From Anaerolinea sp. (GTDB lineage Bacteria > Chloroflexota > Anaerolineae > Anaerolineales > Anaerolineaceae), in contig DYEC01000010.1 in the NCBI GenBank assembly GCA_020725865.1, positions 124,001 through 188,000 of the forward strand: a stretch of DNA of 64,000 nucleotides, given 5' to 3'. A program made the translations under genes and the position numbers. Positions 1-9,139 of this stretch are shown here, in pieces (within the stretch, counting starts at the first letter, position 1; every line of letters starts with the position of its first letter). Below the pieces are notes generated by a model that saw only the letters and a program-made list of their open reading frames with translations, was not told the origin of the DNA and did no database searches.

Positions 1-248
1 TGACCGCCAACCATCAGTTACTACAAGAACTAGGGGTTTCCTGTACGCAACTAGACAAACTGGTTGATGCTGCACTGTCCGCCGGAGCGCAAGGTGCCAA
101 ACTGACCGGCGCCGGGCGAGGCGGAAACATTCTCGCCTTGGTTAATGAAGAAAACATTGCGGCAGTCTCTACAGCACTACGTAATGCGGGCGCCACCAAT
201 TTGTACCTTACAAACCTTATGCCGGCCACGAGTGAGGTCGAAAAATAA
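1..248 (+). CDS. mvk: mevalonate kinase, C-terminal part (partial)
   Basis: The reading frame is open from the window edge to a TAA at 246-248, and about 81 residues are visible. They carry the GHMP-kinase C-terminal pattern of mevalonate kinases: NHQLLQELGVS, then a stretch of small residues leading into GAKLTGAGRGG, the glycine-rich motif 3. Mevalonate kinase phosphorylates mevalonate with ATP in cytosolic isoprenoid synthesis. The next gene, an isopentenyl phosphate kinase, starts one base after this stop, so the two are almost certainly co-transcribed and translationally coupled, which supports the pathway assignment. Another GHMP kinase, such as phosphomevalonate kinase, cannot be fully excluded without the N-terminus. 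Confidence 0.82.
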   Translation, partial: TANHQLLQELGVSCTQLDKLVDAALSAGAQGAKLTGAGRGGNILALVNEENIAAVSTALRNAGATNLYLTNLMPATSEVEK

Positions 249-249
249 C

Positions 250-1044
250 ATGCTCTGTTTCTTGAAACTTGGCGGTTCTCTAATCACTCAAAAAACTCGT
301 CCCCATACTGCCAGAAGACAGGTTCTTGCGCGTTTATCAAAAGAAATTGCCACCGCTATTACTCAAAGGCCCGATTTAAGGCTGATTATTGGACATGGCT
401 CCGGTTCTTTTGGGCACGTTGCAGGAAAACGTCACAACACCAGAAACGGTGTGCAAACCCTCGAGCAATGGCATGGATTTGTGGAAGTATGGCAGGAAGC
501 GCGCGCCCTAAACCAGATTGTCATCGAGACCCTCCGCTCAGCCAGTTTGCCGGTGATTGCTTTCCCGCCCTCCGCTTGTGTCATGGCTCAGGACGGCAAA
601 GTGCTCACCTGGGATCTAACACCTATGCGAAGTGCGCTTGCTGCGGGGTTGATTCCGGTAACTTTTGGAGATGTTGTATTTGACACTGTACGCGGCGGCA
701 CAATTCTTTCTACCGAAGAGCTTTTCGTGTATCTGGCAAAACGGCTCTTACCCGATCGCATTCTTCTGGCAGGTATCGAAAAAGGCGTCTGGGAAGATTT
801 CCCGGGCTGCACCCGTCTGATCAACAAAATTACCCCGAATATTTTTAATGATCTGGCTCGTCATATCCGCGGCTCAATTGCGATAGATGTAACCGGCGGC
901 ATGGCAGACAAGGTGCAACAAATGCTTGCGCTGGTTAAAGAGCATCCCACCATACAGACTTTAATTTTTTCCGGAAACCCAAACGATTTGGTTCGATTAG
1001 CGCTTCTAGGAGAAAACCCAGGCACCTTAATCTGCGCTGAATGA
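250..1044 (+). CDS. ipk: isopentenyl phosphate kinase
   Basis: A 264-residue amino-acid-kinase-fold protein that should convert isopentenyl phosphate plus ATP to isopentenyl diphosphate. The N-terminus LKLGGSLIT (residues 6-13) is the lysine/glycine motif of the family. HGSGSFGH at 49-56 contains the histidine that separates IPKs from other members of the fold, and DVTGGM lies in the C-terminal half. I chose ATG 250 because it directly follows the mevalonate kinase stop and gives the usual family length; an in-frame ATG at 145 would lie inside the upstream gene. IPK in a bacterium points to the alternative mevalonate route, in which phosphomevalonate is decarboxylated before the last phosphorylation, as known from other Chloroflexota. 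Confidence 0.9.
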   Translation: MLCFLKLGGSLITQKTRPHTARRQVLARLSKEIATAITQRPDLRLIIGHGSGSFGHVAGKRHNTRNGVQTLEQWHGFVEVWQEARALNQIVIETLRSASLPVIAFPPSACVMAQDGKVLTWDLTPMRSALAAGLIPVTFGDVVFDTVRGGTILSTEELFVYLAKRLLPDRILLAGIEKGVWEDFPGCTRLINKITPNIFNDLARHIRGSIAIDVTGGMADKVQQMLALVKEHPTIQTLIFSGNPNDLVRLALLGENPGTLICAE

Positions 1045-1077
1045 GTTTTTTTGTCCCGATAATTATGGAGGTCTGTG

Positions 1078-2229
1078 ATGTTTTTGACCCGAGCCGAACT
1101 TGAAGAAATCGAAGACCGCATTCTCGCGCCTTATGGGATTCACAGCAGGAACTCGCGCGGGCGTCTGCATCCAGAAGAAGAGCACCGCTATCGTACCTGT
1201 TTTCAGCGTGATCGAGACCGCGTATTACACACCAGCGCCTTCCGCCGCCTGGAATACAAAACTCAGGTGTTCATCAACTATGAGGGCGATCATTACCGCA
1301 CGCGTCTCACCCACACTCTGGAAGTTACCCAGATTGCCCGTACAGTTGCCCGCTCTTTAGGAGCAAATGAAGATTTAGCCGAAGCCATCTGTCTGGCTCA
1401 TGATCTTGGACATCCTCCCTTCGGCCATTCCGGAGAGGTGACGCTATCAAACCTGATGCGAGATCATGGGGGATTTGACCATAACCGTCAGTCATTCCGC
1501 GTTGTCACGCTTTTGGAACACCGCTACCCGGATTTTCCAGGACTTAATCTGACGTGGGAAACGCTCGAAGGAATCGTCAAACATGAAACAGAATATGACC
1601 GCGCGGATGCCCGCGACTTCAATCCTGACCTACGAGGCCACTTGGAAGCACAAATCGCCAATATCGCCGATGAACTGGCATATACAGCTCACGATTTGGA
1701 TGACGGCTTACGTTCTGGAATCATCACGCTTCCAATGCTGGAAGGAATTGATCTCTGGCACATCCTCACCCAAAGTATTGGCTGGCAGGGCGCTGTCCTA
1801 GACGACCTAACCCGCCATCGTTTGATCCGCCGCCTAATTGGTTTGATGGTCAACGACTTGCTGGAAACCACGGAACATAAGCTGCGCACTAATAACGTGC
1901 GCACAGTGGACGATTTACAGCGTCTGCCATATAATGTAGTGGGTTACAGTGACGAAACACATCGCCGCAGTCGCCAGCTCAAAGACCTTTTGTACAACAA
2001 CTTATACCGCCATTATCGCGTGATCCGTATGGCAGTCAAAGCTGAAAGGATTATCACAGATTTATTTGAAGCGTACTGTAAAGAACCCAGTATCTTGCCA
2101 TTTCATATACGTCAAGCCGTCGCCGAGCGAGGGCTGGAACGCACCATCTGTGACTATATCGCCGGAATGACCGATCGCTTTGCAATCGAAGAACATCAGA
2201 AACTATTCGACCCGCTGATGTTACCTTAA
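1078..2229 (+). CDS. dgt: deoxyguanosinetriphosphate triphosphohydrolase-like HD protein
   Basis: A 383-residue HD-domain protein of the dGTPase family, which hydrolyses dNTPs to deoxynucleoside and triphosphate. The sequence shows FRRLEYKTQVF, then RTRLTHTLEV with the first metal-binding His, AHDLGHPPFGHSGE with the HD doublet, and a later AHDLDDG supplying the downstream Asp. ATG 1078 is preferred over an in-frame GTG at 1075 because the GGAG at 1067-1070 is then seven bases away. It follows IPK after 33 bases and precedes greA by 44 bases on the same strand. The short form without a C-terminal extension suggests a broad dNTPase rather than the longer enterobacterial Dgt, but I cannot determine its substrate. 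Confidence 0.9.
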   Translation: MFLTRAELEEIEDRILAPYGIHSRNSRGRLHPEEEHRYRTCFQRDRDRVLHTSAFRRLEYKTQVFINYEGDHYRTRLTHTLEVTQIARTVARSLGANEDLAEAICLAHDLGHPPFGHSGEVTLSNLMRDHGGFDHNRQSFRVVTLLEHRYPDFPGLNLTWETLEGIVKHETEYDRADARDFNPDLRGHLEAQIANIADELAYTAHDLDDGLRSGIITLPMLEGIDLWHILTQSIGWQGAVLDDLTRHRLIRRLIGLMVNDLLETTEHKLRTNNVRTVDDLQRLPYNVVGYSDETHRRSRQLKDLLYNNLYRHYRVIRMAVKAERIITDLFEAYCKEPSILPFHIRQAVAERGLERTICDYIAGMTDRFAIEEHQKLFDPLMLP

Positions 2230-2273
2230 GCTAACCTGTTACATCAACAAACCAATACTGGAGGGTTGGCATT

Positions 2274-2744
2274 ATGTCCGAGGAACCACAATACCTGACA
2301 GCGGAAGGCGCAAAACGCTTACGTGAGGAACTGGAATATCTGAAAGGCCCAGCGCGTGAAGCGCTGGCAAAACGATTGCGCGCAGCCATTCAACAGGGTG
2401 ACCTTTCGGAAAATGCCGATTACATCGCCGCTAAAGAAGAACAGGGGTTTCTCGAAGGAAGAATTTTGAAATTGGAATCTTTATTGCGAAACGCTGTTGT
2501 TATTGACGATACGACAAAAAATCGTGACGAAGTTGGTATTGGTTCCCGTGTGACTATTCAGGAAGAAGATTTTGAACCCGAAACCTACCAACTTGTTGGG
2601 CCCACAGAAGCCGATCCAGCACAAGGGCGTATATCACACGAATCACCAATTGGGCGCGCCCTGATGGGAAGACGGCCCGGTGATACCGTGTCTGTTGAAA
2701 CTCCTGCCGGGACAGTTTACCTGAAGATCATCAACATCGAATGA
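2274..2744 (+). CDS. greA: transcription elongation factor GreA
   Basis: A 156-residue protein with the two-part architecture of GreA. An N-terminal antiparallel coiled coil (about residues 1-75) contains the conserved tip GDLSENADYIAAKEEQ, whose Asp and Glu residues coordinate the catalytic Mg in the RNA polymerase secondary channel. The C-terminal FKBP-like domain (about 80-156) ends in the usual SPIGRALMGRRPGD motif. GreA stimulates cleavage of backtracked RNA. The start has a good ribosome binding site (GGAGG at about 2261). Length and motifs are normal for the family. It closes the short + strand run and is convergent with the next gene. Confidence 0.97.
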   Translation: MSEEPQYLTAEGAKRLREELEYLKGPAREALAKRLRAAIQQGDLSENADYIAAKEEQGFLEGRILKLESLLRNAVVIDDTTKNRDEVGIGSRVTIQEEDFEPETYQLVGPTEADPAQGRISHESPIGRALMGRRPGDTVSVETPAGTVYLKIINIE

Positions 2745-2764
2745 TCACAAAACTGGCAAATGCT

Positions 2765-3877
2765 TTATTTTCTCCAGACTGCCAGTTCCAGTGTCAGACG
2801 ATCAAAGAAACTGTGGTCGGGCAAAGCTCCTTGACCATAACTTAAATCAACCACCCGCGCTACCAGTTGCAAGTGGGCTGTCTCTAATACCACACGTTCA
2901 TTAACCTGCGTTTCGACCGGCTCACCTTTAGATGCCAGACGTTGGCGAATCGTCTGATCATTAAACGCGTATTCGCTCATCAACACCTTGGTTACCGTCT
3001 GAATATCATCCTTGTCAAACACCCATACCTCAACAGCGGTTACCTTCTTGGGTTCGCCCACACCAATCGTTTCGGAAATACCTACTCCACATTCACCTAA
3101 AAATTCACCATTGGGAGCATCTATACTGAACGAATCATCATACAAATCATCACCCAGCATGTATGTGGTCATAAACTGCGCCACCGGGGGTTCTTGACCC
3201 TCTGCCTCATAATCCGTACGGACCGCCTGACGACTCGCTTCGGCTTCCCGGGATGCCAGAGAAGGTACACCTCCGATTTTGCGTTTACGTAATACAAGTA
3301 AATACACAAGTGCCGCTGCGATGATTAACATCAACAGACAAAATACCCCCAGTAAAATTAAGTAAAACGGCAAACCACCCGCCTTCTGTTCCTCTTCTGC
3401 TGGTTTTGTCGTAGGCAAAATCATTCCACTTACAGGCGTTCCTGCCTGAGTCGGCACTGGCGTTACACCAACAGCGCCAGTTGACGCTGGCTGCCCCTCC
3501 TTGGTTGGCTGCAAACCTGCCTGTTCTGTCAAAGCTACTTCTGGTTGTTGAACAACCACGCTAAATTTAATCACATCATTCGAAGGAAGGCTGGGATCCA
3601 TGCGAAGTTTTTCCAGAATAGCAGGTGCATCCTCTCCAAGTTCCTTCCATCGCATAACGGCTTTGACCGGATCGGGCTGCATGGCATACGACTGAATGGC
3701 CATGCGCAGATAATCTTCTTTCAAATCGTTGCGCAAATGTTGTGGGGCAGCATCAGTCCATTTTACCGGCCAGAGACCCCAACCCAGAATGGGTAACCCG
3801 ATAATCAACCCCAGCAGAAAACCCGCTGCGGCGGCAAGTATCGGATTGGTTAAGGATTGCTTCAGTTGTTGTATCAT
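2765..3877 (-). CDS. conserved membrane protein of unknown function
   Basis: I do not recognise this 370-residue protein. The start at 3877 (MIQQLKQSL) is chosen over an upstream ATG because GGAGG sits just before it. An N-terminal membrane segment (about residues 13-35) is followed by a roughly 110-residue extracytoplasmic region containing WKELGEDAPAILEKL, then a Pro/Thr-rich linker. A second very hydrophobic segment precedes RKRK, which suggests the C-terminal 170 residues are cytosolic. That C-terminal domain, with YMLGDDLYDDSFSID, looks globular and beta-rich. It is the last gene of the run that begins with ffh, about 150 bases behind topA. No enzymatic motif is visible. Confidence 0.75.
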   Translation of the reverse strand: MIQQLKQSLTNPILAAAAGFLLGLIIGLPILGWGLWPVKWTDAAPQHLRNDLKEDYLRMAIQSYAMQPDPVKAVMRWKELGEDAPAILEKLRMDPSLPSNDVIKFSVVVQQPEVALTEQAGLQPTKEGQPASTGAVGVTPVPTQAGTPVSGMILPTTKPAEEEQKAGGLPFYLILLGVFCLLMLIIAAALVYLLVLRKRKIGGVPSLASREAEASRQAVRTDYEAEGQEPPVAQFMTTYMLGDDLYDDSFSIDAPNGEFLGECGVGISETIGVGEPKKVTAVEVWVFDKDDIQTVTKVLMSEYAFNDQTIRQRLASKGEPVETQVNERVVLETAHLQLVARVVDLSYGQGALPDHSFFDRLTLELAVWRK

Positions 3878-4030
3878 ACCCTTCCTCCAGGTCTGCCGTT
3901 TGAAACCACCGAAAGGCACACTATGCATGATAAGTTGTCTTTATTGTAGAACACATTGCACTCTTATGCAACTACCAGAAATCTCTTTCTGGAAAGGCAA
4001 CATTTTCTTTCTGCTTTGATGATGCAAAGT

Positions 4031-6334
4031 TTATGCCAGTTCAACATCTTCAATCTGCTCGGCCAAAAAGGTCTCCTCGCATTGTGTGCATTGCAGTTCG
4101 CGCTTGTTAGCGATCACCAGCATCCCGCCGCATTTTGGACAAGGTGCAGGAACCGGCTTCTTCCAGGAAACAAAATCACAGCTCGGATAATTGCTACAAG
4201 CGTAGAAAATGCGCCCCTTGCGTGATTTGCGCTGTACCAGTTCACCACCATCCTGCGGGCAGGTCACTCCGATCTTTTCCAGCCAAGCTTCTGTATGACG
4301 GCATTCTGGAAAACCACTGCAACTGATAAACTTACCATACCTACCCCAGCGCACCACAAGGTCTTTGCCACATTCCGGGCAGGCACGTCCGACCTTTTCC
4401 AGCTCAGTCTTTGAAGTCGGCATCTCTGCCTGTGCCCTTTCAATCATCGGCGAAAAGGTGGTGTAAAACTCACGGATCACGTCCACCCACCTGCGGCTAC
4501 CATCTGCCACTTCGTCCAGGTCTTCTTCCATGTGGGCTGTAAATCCAGTATCTACAATTTCAGGGAAATGCGCCACCAGCAAATCATTAACCAGCATACC
4601 GGTCTCGGTCGGCAGTAAACGTTTTGCGTCCCGGATGACGTAACCGCGTTCTTGAATTGTGGAGAGAATCGGGGCATATGTAGAAGGTCGCCCAATCCCA
4701 TACTCTTCCAGCACTCTGACCAGACTGGCTTCTGTATATCGCGGGGGCGGCTGGGTGAAGTGCTGTTCGGGGATTAACCTCACCAGCTCTTGCCGCTGAT
4801 TTTCCTCAATGCCCGCAGGAATCCGCACATTTTCTTCCTCTTCAGGTTTCTGGTCTTCATCACGCGCTTCCTCATAGACAACCAGATAACCGGCAAACTT
4901 CAGGGTAGAACCCGAAGCGCGCAAAAGATATTCATGTCCATCGCTCTTTCCGGTCACCTCAACAGAAATCGTATCATAAACTGCGTTTTCCATTTGTGAA
5001 GCCACAAACCGCTGCCAGATCAACTGATAAAGCCGAAACTGGTCTCGACTCAAATATTCCTTCACCTTTTCAGGCGTCCGCATGACCGAGGTCGGGCGAA
5101 TCGCCTCATGAGCTTCCTGAGCACCTTTTGCCTTTGTCTTATACTGCGGTAGGGTTTCCGGTAAATAGTTGCTGCCATAGGTTTGTAAAACAAACTGACG
5201 GGCTTCAGTTTGTGCAATCTCAGCCACGTTGGTCGAGTCGGTACGCATGTAGGTAATTAAACCAGTGCTGCCACCCTCACCAACATCCAGTCCTTCATAC
5301 AGCTGTTGTGCCAGCGCCATCGTGCGTTTGGCAGTATAACCCAGTTTGCGAGAAGCTTCCTGTTGCAGAGTGCTTGTGATAAAGGGCGGCTCAGGTTTAC
5401 GGCGCCGTTCACTGCGCTTAATTCTCGAGATTACATAATCGGCGCGTTCCATGTCCAGCAATACATTTTTCACTACACTCTCACCGGGTAATTGCGGATC
5501 TTGCTGGTCAATCTTGCTCAGGTGTGCAATAAAACTGGCATTCAGTCCCTCGGGTTTAAGTTCTGCCCCAATTGTCCAGTATTCCTGAGGCACAAAAGCC
5601 TGAATTTCCCGTTCGCGCTCCACAATCAGCCTTAATGCCACTGATTGAACCCGCCCGGCAGAAAGACGGCTACGTACCTTTTCCCACAGTATCGGACTGA
5701 TGCTGTACCCTACCAGACGATCCAGGACACGGCGCGCTTGCTGTGCATCCACCAGATTCATGTCGATTTTTCTGGGGTGTGAAAAAGCCTCGTTAATAGC
5801 CGACTCAGTAATTTCATGAAAGACAACCCGCCGGGAGTATTTCTGATCAATCCCAGCCGCCTCCATCAAGTGCCAGGCAATTGCTTCGCCTTCGCGGTCA
5901 GGGTCAGTTGCCAGATAGATTTCCTCAGCTTTTTTCACCAGCTCTTTTAGTTCCTTCACTACCGGCCGTTTTTCATTTGGTACGCGGTATTTCGGTTTGA
6001 AATCATTATTGATATCCACCGAAAGCTCAGAACGCAATAAATCACGCACATGCCCAACAGATGCTCGCACCGTGTAGCCTTTGCCTAAAAATCGGCCCAC
6101 CGTGCGGGCTTTTGCCGGTGATTCAACAATCACCAGTTTTCCATTCCGCTTTTTAAGTTCAGCGGGATTTGGTGCAGCTAATCCCTCGTGGGCTGGCGTA
6201 CGTCCAATGCGCACCAGTTTTGTACCACATATGCCACAAACCCCTTTTGTGACTGGGGTGCCATTGGCATTGAAACTAGGCACTGCATCCAGCATCTCTC
6301 GTTTTTCACGGCACTTAACGCAATAGGCTTCCAA
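4031..6334 (-). CDS. topA: DNA topoisomerase I with N-terminal Cys module
   Basis: A 767-residue type IA topoisomerase that relaxes negative supercoils. The Toprim domain begins at KLVIVESPAKA (about 66-76) and carries the DPDREGEAIAWH metal site (about 144-155). The catalytic tyrosine is Y362 in GLITYMRTDS. Three C-terminal zinc-ribbon units follow: CPEC..CSGFPEC, CPQD..CSNYPSC and CPKC..CTQC. The second unit has lost one Cys of its first pair. Unusually, residues 1-45 form a separate module with CVKC and CGIC (DUF5679-like) ahead of the Toprim domain. The stop lies 150 bases before the downstream gene, and the start lies 11 bases after manC, so they are co-transcribed. Confidence 0.95.
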   Translation of the reverse strand: MEAYCVKCREKREMLDAVPSFNANGTPVTKGVCGICGTKLVRIGRTPAHEGLAAPNPAELKKRNGKLVIVESPAKARTVGRFLGKGYTVRASVGHVRDLLRSELSVDINNDFKPKYRVPNEKRPVVKELKELVKKAEEIYLATDPDREGEAIAWHLMEAAGIDQKYSRRVVFHEITESAINEAFSHPRKIDMNLVDAQQARRVLDRLVGYSISPILWEKVRSRLSAGRVQSVALRLIVEREREIQAFVPQEYWTIGAELKPEGLNASFIAHLSKIDQQDPQLPGESVVKNVLLDMERADYVISRIKRSERRRKPEPPFITSTLQQEASRKLGYTAKRTMALAQQLYEGLDVGEGGSTGLITYMRTDSTNVAEIAQTEARQFVLQTYGSNYLPETLPQYKTKAKGAQEAHEAIRPTSVMRTPEKVKEYLSRDQFRLYQLIWQRFVASQMENAVYDTISVEVTGKSDGHEYLLRASGSTLKFAGYLVVYEEARDEDQKPEEEENVRIPAGIEENQRQELVRLIPEQHFTQPPPRYTEASLVRVLEEYGIGRPSTYAPILSTIQERGYVIRDAKRLLPTETGMLVNDLLVAHFPEIVDTGFTAHMEEDLDEVADGSRRWVDVIREFYTTFSPMIERAQAEMPTSKTELEKVGRACPECGKDLVVRWGRYGKFISCSGFPECRHTEAWLEKIGVTCPQDGGELVQRKSRKGRIFYACSNYPSCDFVSWKKPVPAPCPKCGGMLVIANKRELQCTQCEETFLAEQIEDVELA

Positions 6335-6345
6335 GACTACCTCTC

Positions 6346-7437
6346 CTATAAGTAATTGTTTAATCCATAATCCTTCAAACGTGCCACCAGCTCACGCACC
6401 TTTTGTGCGTCTTTTCGCGGGCAGATAAACAGCACGTCTTCAGTATCTACGATAATCAAATCCTTTACTCCCAGTAAAGCAATAAGTTTACCGCTGGCTT
6501 CGGCATGGAGTAGAGAACCAGCAACATCCATTCCGATATATTCCTTTGCCAAAACAATGTTACCATCGTCATCAGGCGGCACAATCTCAAAAAACGATTC
6601 CCAGCTTCCAACATCGTTCCAAATCAACCCTTCTGCTGGAAGAACCGCCACCATCTTGCTATGTTCCATAATACCATAATCAATTGTCTGGGGAGTAATT
6701 TGTTGCCAGAGGGTTTTTATGGTTTCCCAACGCTCAGGTGTGTTCCAATCCGCCGCAATTTTATCCAGTTTCTGCGCTAAATCAGGCATCTGAAGATGGA
6801 ACTCCTCCAAAATCCGTTTTACCCGCCAGATAAACATTCCCGAGTTCCAATCGTGATCACCCTGTCGTAAAAAACGCTCTGCTGTTTCGAGGTCGGGTTT
6901 TTCTTTAAAACGAATAACCTCGTAGGCAGGATTATCACCAAAAATTCCCAACTGTTTTCCACGCTGCACGTACCCGTACCCGGTAGAAGGATACGTGGGC
7001 TTAATCCCCAGCGTGACCAGATAACCCTGGCGGGAAACCTGTTCTGCCGAGCACAACAAACGGTGAAAACGCTCAATGTTCGCAATGTAGTGATCGGCTG
7101 TTAACACCGCCATGATAGCATCCTCATCACGCGCCTGCAAAGCCACCGCTGCATAGCCAACTACCGATGCTGTTCCACGCGGCATTGGCTCAATCAGGAA
7201 GTTCTCATCAGGAATTTGGGGGCACTGTGCTTTCAATTGCTCGGCCTGCTCAGCAACAGTGACTACCAGGATACGCTGCGGTGGAAACAAGCCGTCCAGT
7301 CGGTCTACTGCCATCTGGTACATAGTACGCTGACTGGTCAGGTTCAGCATCTGCTTGGGTCTTTTCTGGCGGGAGAGCGGCCAAAGGCGAGTGCCACCCC
7401 CGCCTGCCATAATTACAGCATAGTAATGCTCAATCAT
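6346..7437 (-). CDS. manC: mannose-1-phosphate guanylyltransferase
   Basis: A 363-residue nucleotidyltransferase that makes GDP-mannose from mannose-1-phosphate and GTP for glycan synthesis. GGGGTRLWPLSR near residues 12-23 is the pyrophosphorylase signature, followed by KRPKQ. Further on are the family motifs LTADHYI, GYGYVQRG, FKEKPD and WNSGMFIWR. Like many non-proteobacterial enzymes it lacks the C-terminal isomerase domain, so it is monofunctional. ATG 7437 is used because it overlaps the dprA stop by eight bases and begins two residues before the Rossmann strand; an in-frame ATG at 7470 lies inside dprA. It sits between dprA and topA, unrelated functions that share an operon. Confidence 0.93.
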   Translation of the reverse strand: MIEHYYAVIMAGGGGTRLWPLSRQKRPKQMLNLTSQRTMYQMAVDRLDGLFPPQRILVVTVAEQAEQLKAQCPQIPDENFLIEPMPRGTASVVGYAAVALQARDEDAIMAVLTADHYIANIERFHRLLCSAEQVSRQGYLVTLGIKPTYPSTGYGYVQRGKQLGIFGDNPAYEVIRFKEKPDLETAERFLRQGDHDWNSGMFIWRVKRILEEFHLQMPDLAQKLDKIAADWNTPERWETIKTLWQQITPQTIDYGIMEHSKMVAVLPAEGLIWNDVGSWESFFEIVPPDDDGNIVLAKEYIGMDVAGSLLHAEASGKLIALLGVKDLIIVDTEDVLFICPRKDAQKVRELVARLKDYGLNNYL

Positions 7438-8557
7438 GTTCAGCCATCCTGTAACCTGGCGATGTTTCATGCACTGCTGTGTAGTTCATCCCACCCAAAT
7501 GGCGTACCAATCCTTTTAGTTCCATCATCGCAAGTGTAGCAGAAACTTTGTCAATAGACAAACCAGATTGTGCAAGGATTTCATCTACGTGCATTGTTTC
7601 CGAACCCAATGTCTGCAACAGCGCAGATTCTACCGCATCCATCGGAAACATCAAACGCGCTGAACGGTGCTCGTGAACCTGCTCAACATTGAGTGTCTCG
7701 AGTACTTCATCGACCGTCAGAAGCGGGCGAGCGCCTTGCTGGATCAGACGGTTTGTACCTTTGCACTGCGGCGCATAGATATTTCCCGGAACGGCAAATA
7801 CTTCGCGCCCCTGTTCCGCCGCGAAAGTCGCGGTGATCAGAGCACCGCTGGATTCTCCGGCTTCAACCACCACAGTAACAGTGCTCATCCCGGAGATAAT
7901 CCGATTGCGCGGCGGAAAATTGATACTATCCGGCGGAGAGCCGGGTGGATAATCGCTCAGCAGACCACCATGCTGGATAATCTGTTCCGCCAGTTTTCGA
8001 TGCTCTGGAGGATAAATGCAATCCACACCGCTGCCCAACACTGCCAGAGTTCGCCCCCCTGCGCGCAAGGCTGCCTGATGAGCAACCCCATCTACCCCAC
8101 GGGCTAAACCGCTGATGACAGTTACCCCATGCTGCGCCAATGCCTCAGCCAGCTCCTCAGCCACCTGTTTGCCATAAGCTGTCATTCGCCGTGTTCCAAC
8201 AATGGCAACCGCCCACTCATCTTCCAGTTTGAGCGTACCACGCAGGTAAAGCACTGGCGGCGGTTGATCAATTTCCTTTAGCCGGCGGGGATAGAGTTCA
8301 TCCTCCCAGGTAATCACATTAATCCCCTGCATCTGAATCTTTTGCCAGAGTTTTTCTAAATCTACATCGCGCCGGACTCTCAGGAAATTTTCCAGAGTTT
8401 TTGGCGGCATCCCACATGAACGCAATGCATCCATCGGCGCCTGCCATGCCACACTTAAGTCCCCAAAATAATTCAGCAAGGCACGCATCCGTACCGCGCC
8501 AATGCCTTTAACCAGGTTAAATCCAACCCAATAAGCCCTGGAATCCACCCCTGACAC
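7430..8557 (-). CDS. dprA: DNA-processing protein DprA
   Basis: A 375-residue DprA/Smf protein, which loads RecA on incoming single-stranded DNA in natural transformation. An N-terminal helix-hairpin-helix region (LVKGIGAVRMRALL, about 15-28) precedes the Rossmann-like DNA-binding domain with VGTRRMTAYGK, ISGLARGVDGVAH, GSGVDCIYP, FPPRNRIISG and SGALITA. A C-terminal winged-helix domain (about 310-365) completes the long form. The gene overlaps manC by eight bases and starts three bases after the rimM stop. Its presence suggests a capacity for DNA uptake, although dprA is also kept in many bacteria not known to be competent. Confidence 0.95.
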   Translation of the reverse strand: MSGVDSRAYWVGFNLVKGIGAVRMRALLNYFGDLSVAWQAPMDALRSCGMPPKTLENFLRVRRDVDLEKLWQKIQMQGINVITWEDELYPRRLKEIDQPPPVLYLRGTLKLEDEWAVAIVGTRRMTAYGKQVAEELAEALAQHGVTVISGLARGVDGVAHQAALRAGGRTLAVLGSGVDCIYPPEHRKLAEQIIQHGGLLSDYPPGSPPDSINFPPRNRIISGMSTVTVVVEAGESSGALITATFAAEQGREVFAVPGNIYAPQCKGTNRLIQQGARPLLTVDEVLETLNVEQVHEHRSARLMFPMDAVESALLQTLGSETMHVDEILAQSGLSIDKVSATLAMMELKGLVRHLGGMNYTAVHETSPGYRMAEHD

Positions 8558-8560
8558 TCC

Positions 8561-9139
8561 TCAGATCCATTCGAGTAGCCGAACGGTCATGATCCGACTT
8601 TTGAGATCAACCCCCAAGATAAAAGCTTCAACAGCCGGCACCAGCACCTCATCCCCCTCTGATGTCCGGATCAAATATACATCGTTCGCGCCGGTTTCCA
8701 AAATTTCCTCCAGCGTTCCAACTGGTTTCCCTTCTTCATCTACCACTGCCATGCCTATCAGCTGGTGAAAGTAATATTCACCTTCATCCAATTCCGGCAA
8801 TTCAGCGACTTTGACATAAACCAATTGATTACGCAACAACCCAACGCCTTCGCGCTCCAAAAACTCTTCAAATTTTACCAATAAAGCATTGTGATAAGGG
8901 CGAACACCTGAGATCTGCAACAAGCGATGTTCATCGCCAACATAAACGGTTTTTCCAGGTTTGATGCGTTCCGGAAAATCCGTCATTAATTCCATAATGA
9001 TTTCGCCACGCACTCCATGCGGTCGGCGCAGCCTACCAATAACCAGGAAAACAGGCTCGTCCGGCGTGAACGAGCCTGTCCCGGTATTTCGTGTTCTTCG
9101 AGGCGCCATGCGTTTCTTATCAGCGCGGCTCAACGACAT
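8561..9139 (-). CDS. rimM: 16S rRNA processing protein RimM
   Basis: A protein of up to 192 residues that helps mature the 30S head and binds S19. The N-terminal beta-barrel begins at FLVIGRLRRPHGVRGEI, the family signature, and the C-terminal PRC-barrel contains YYFHQLIGM and TGANDVYLI plus VPAVEAFI. The first 20-30 residues are a basic, poorly conserved extension. Two starts are possible. ATG 9139 overlaps khpA by 20 bases, while ATG 9109 removes ten residues and leaves a ten-base gap. Neither has a strong ribosome binding site. The order rpsP-khpA-rimM is the classic ribosomal operon arrangement and supports the call. Confidence 0.93.
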   Translation of the reverse strand: MSLSRADKKRMAPRRTRNTGTGSFTPDEPVFLVIGRLRRPHGVRGEIIMELMTDFPERIKPGKTVYVGDEHRLLQISGVRPYHNALLVKFEEFLEREGVGLLRNQLVYVKVAELPELDEGEYYFHQLIGMAVVDEEGKPVGTLEEILETGANDVYLIRTSEGDEVLVPAVEAFILGVDLKSRIMTVRLLEWI

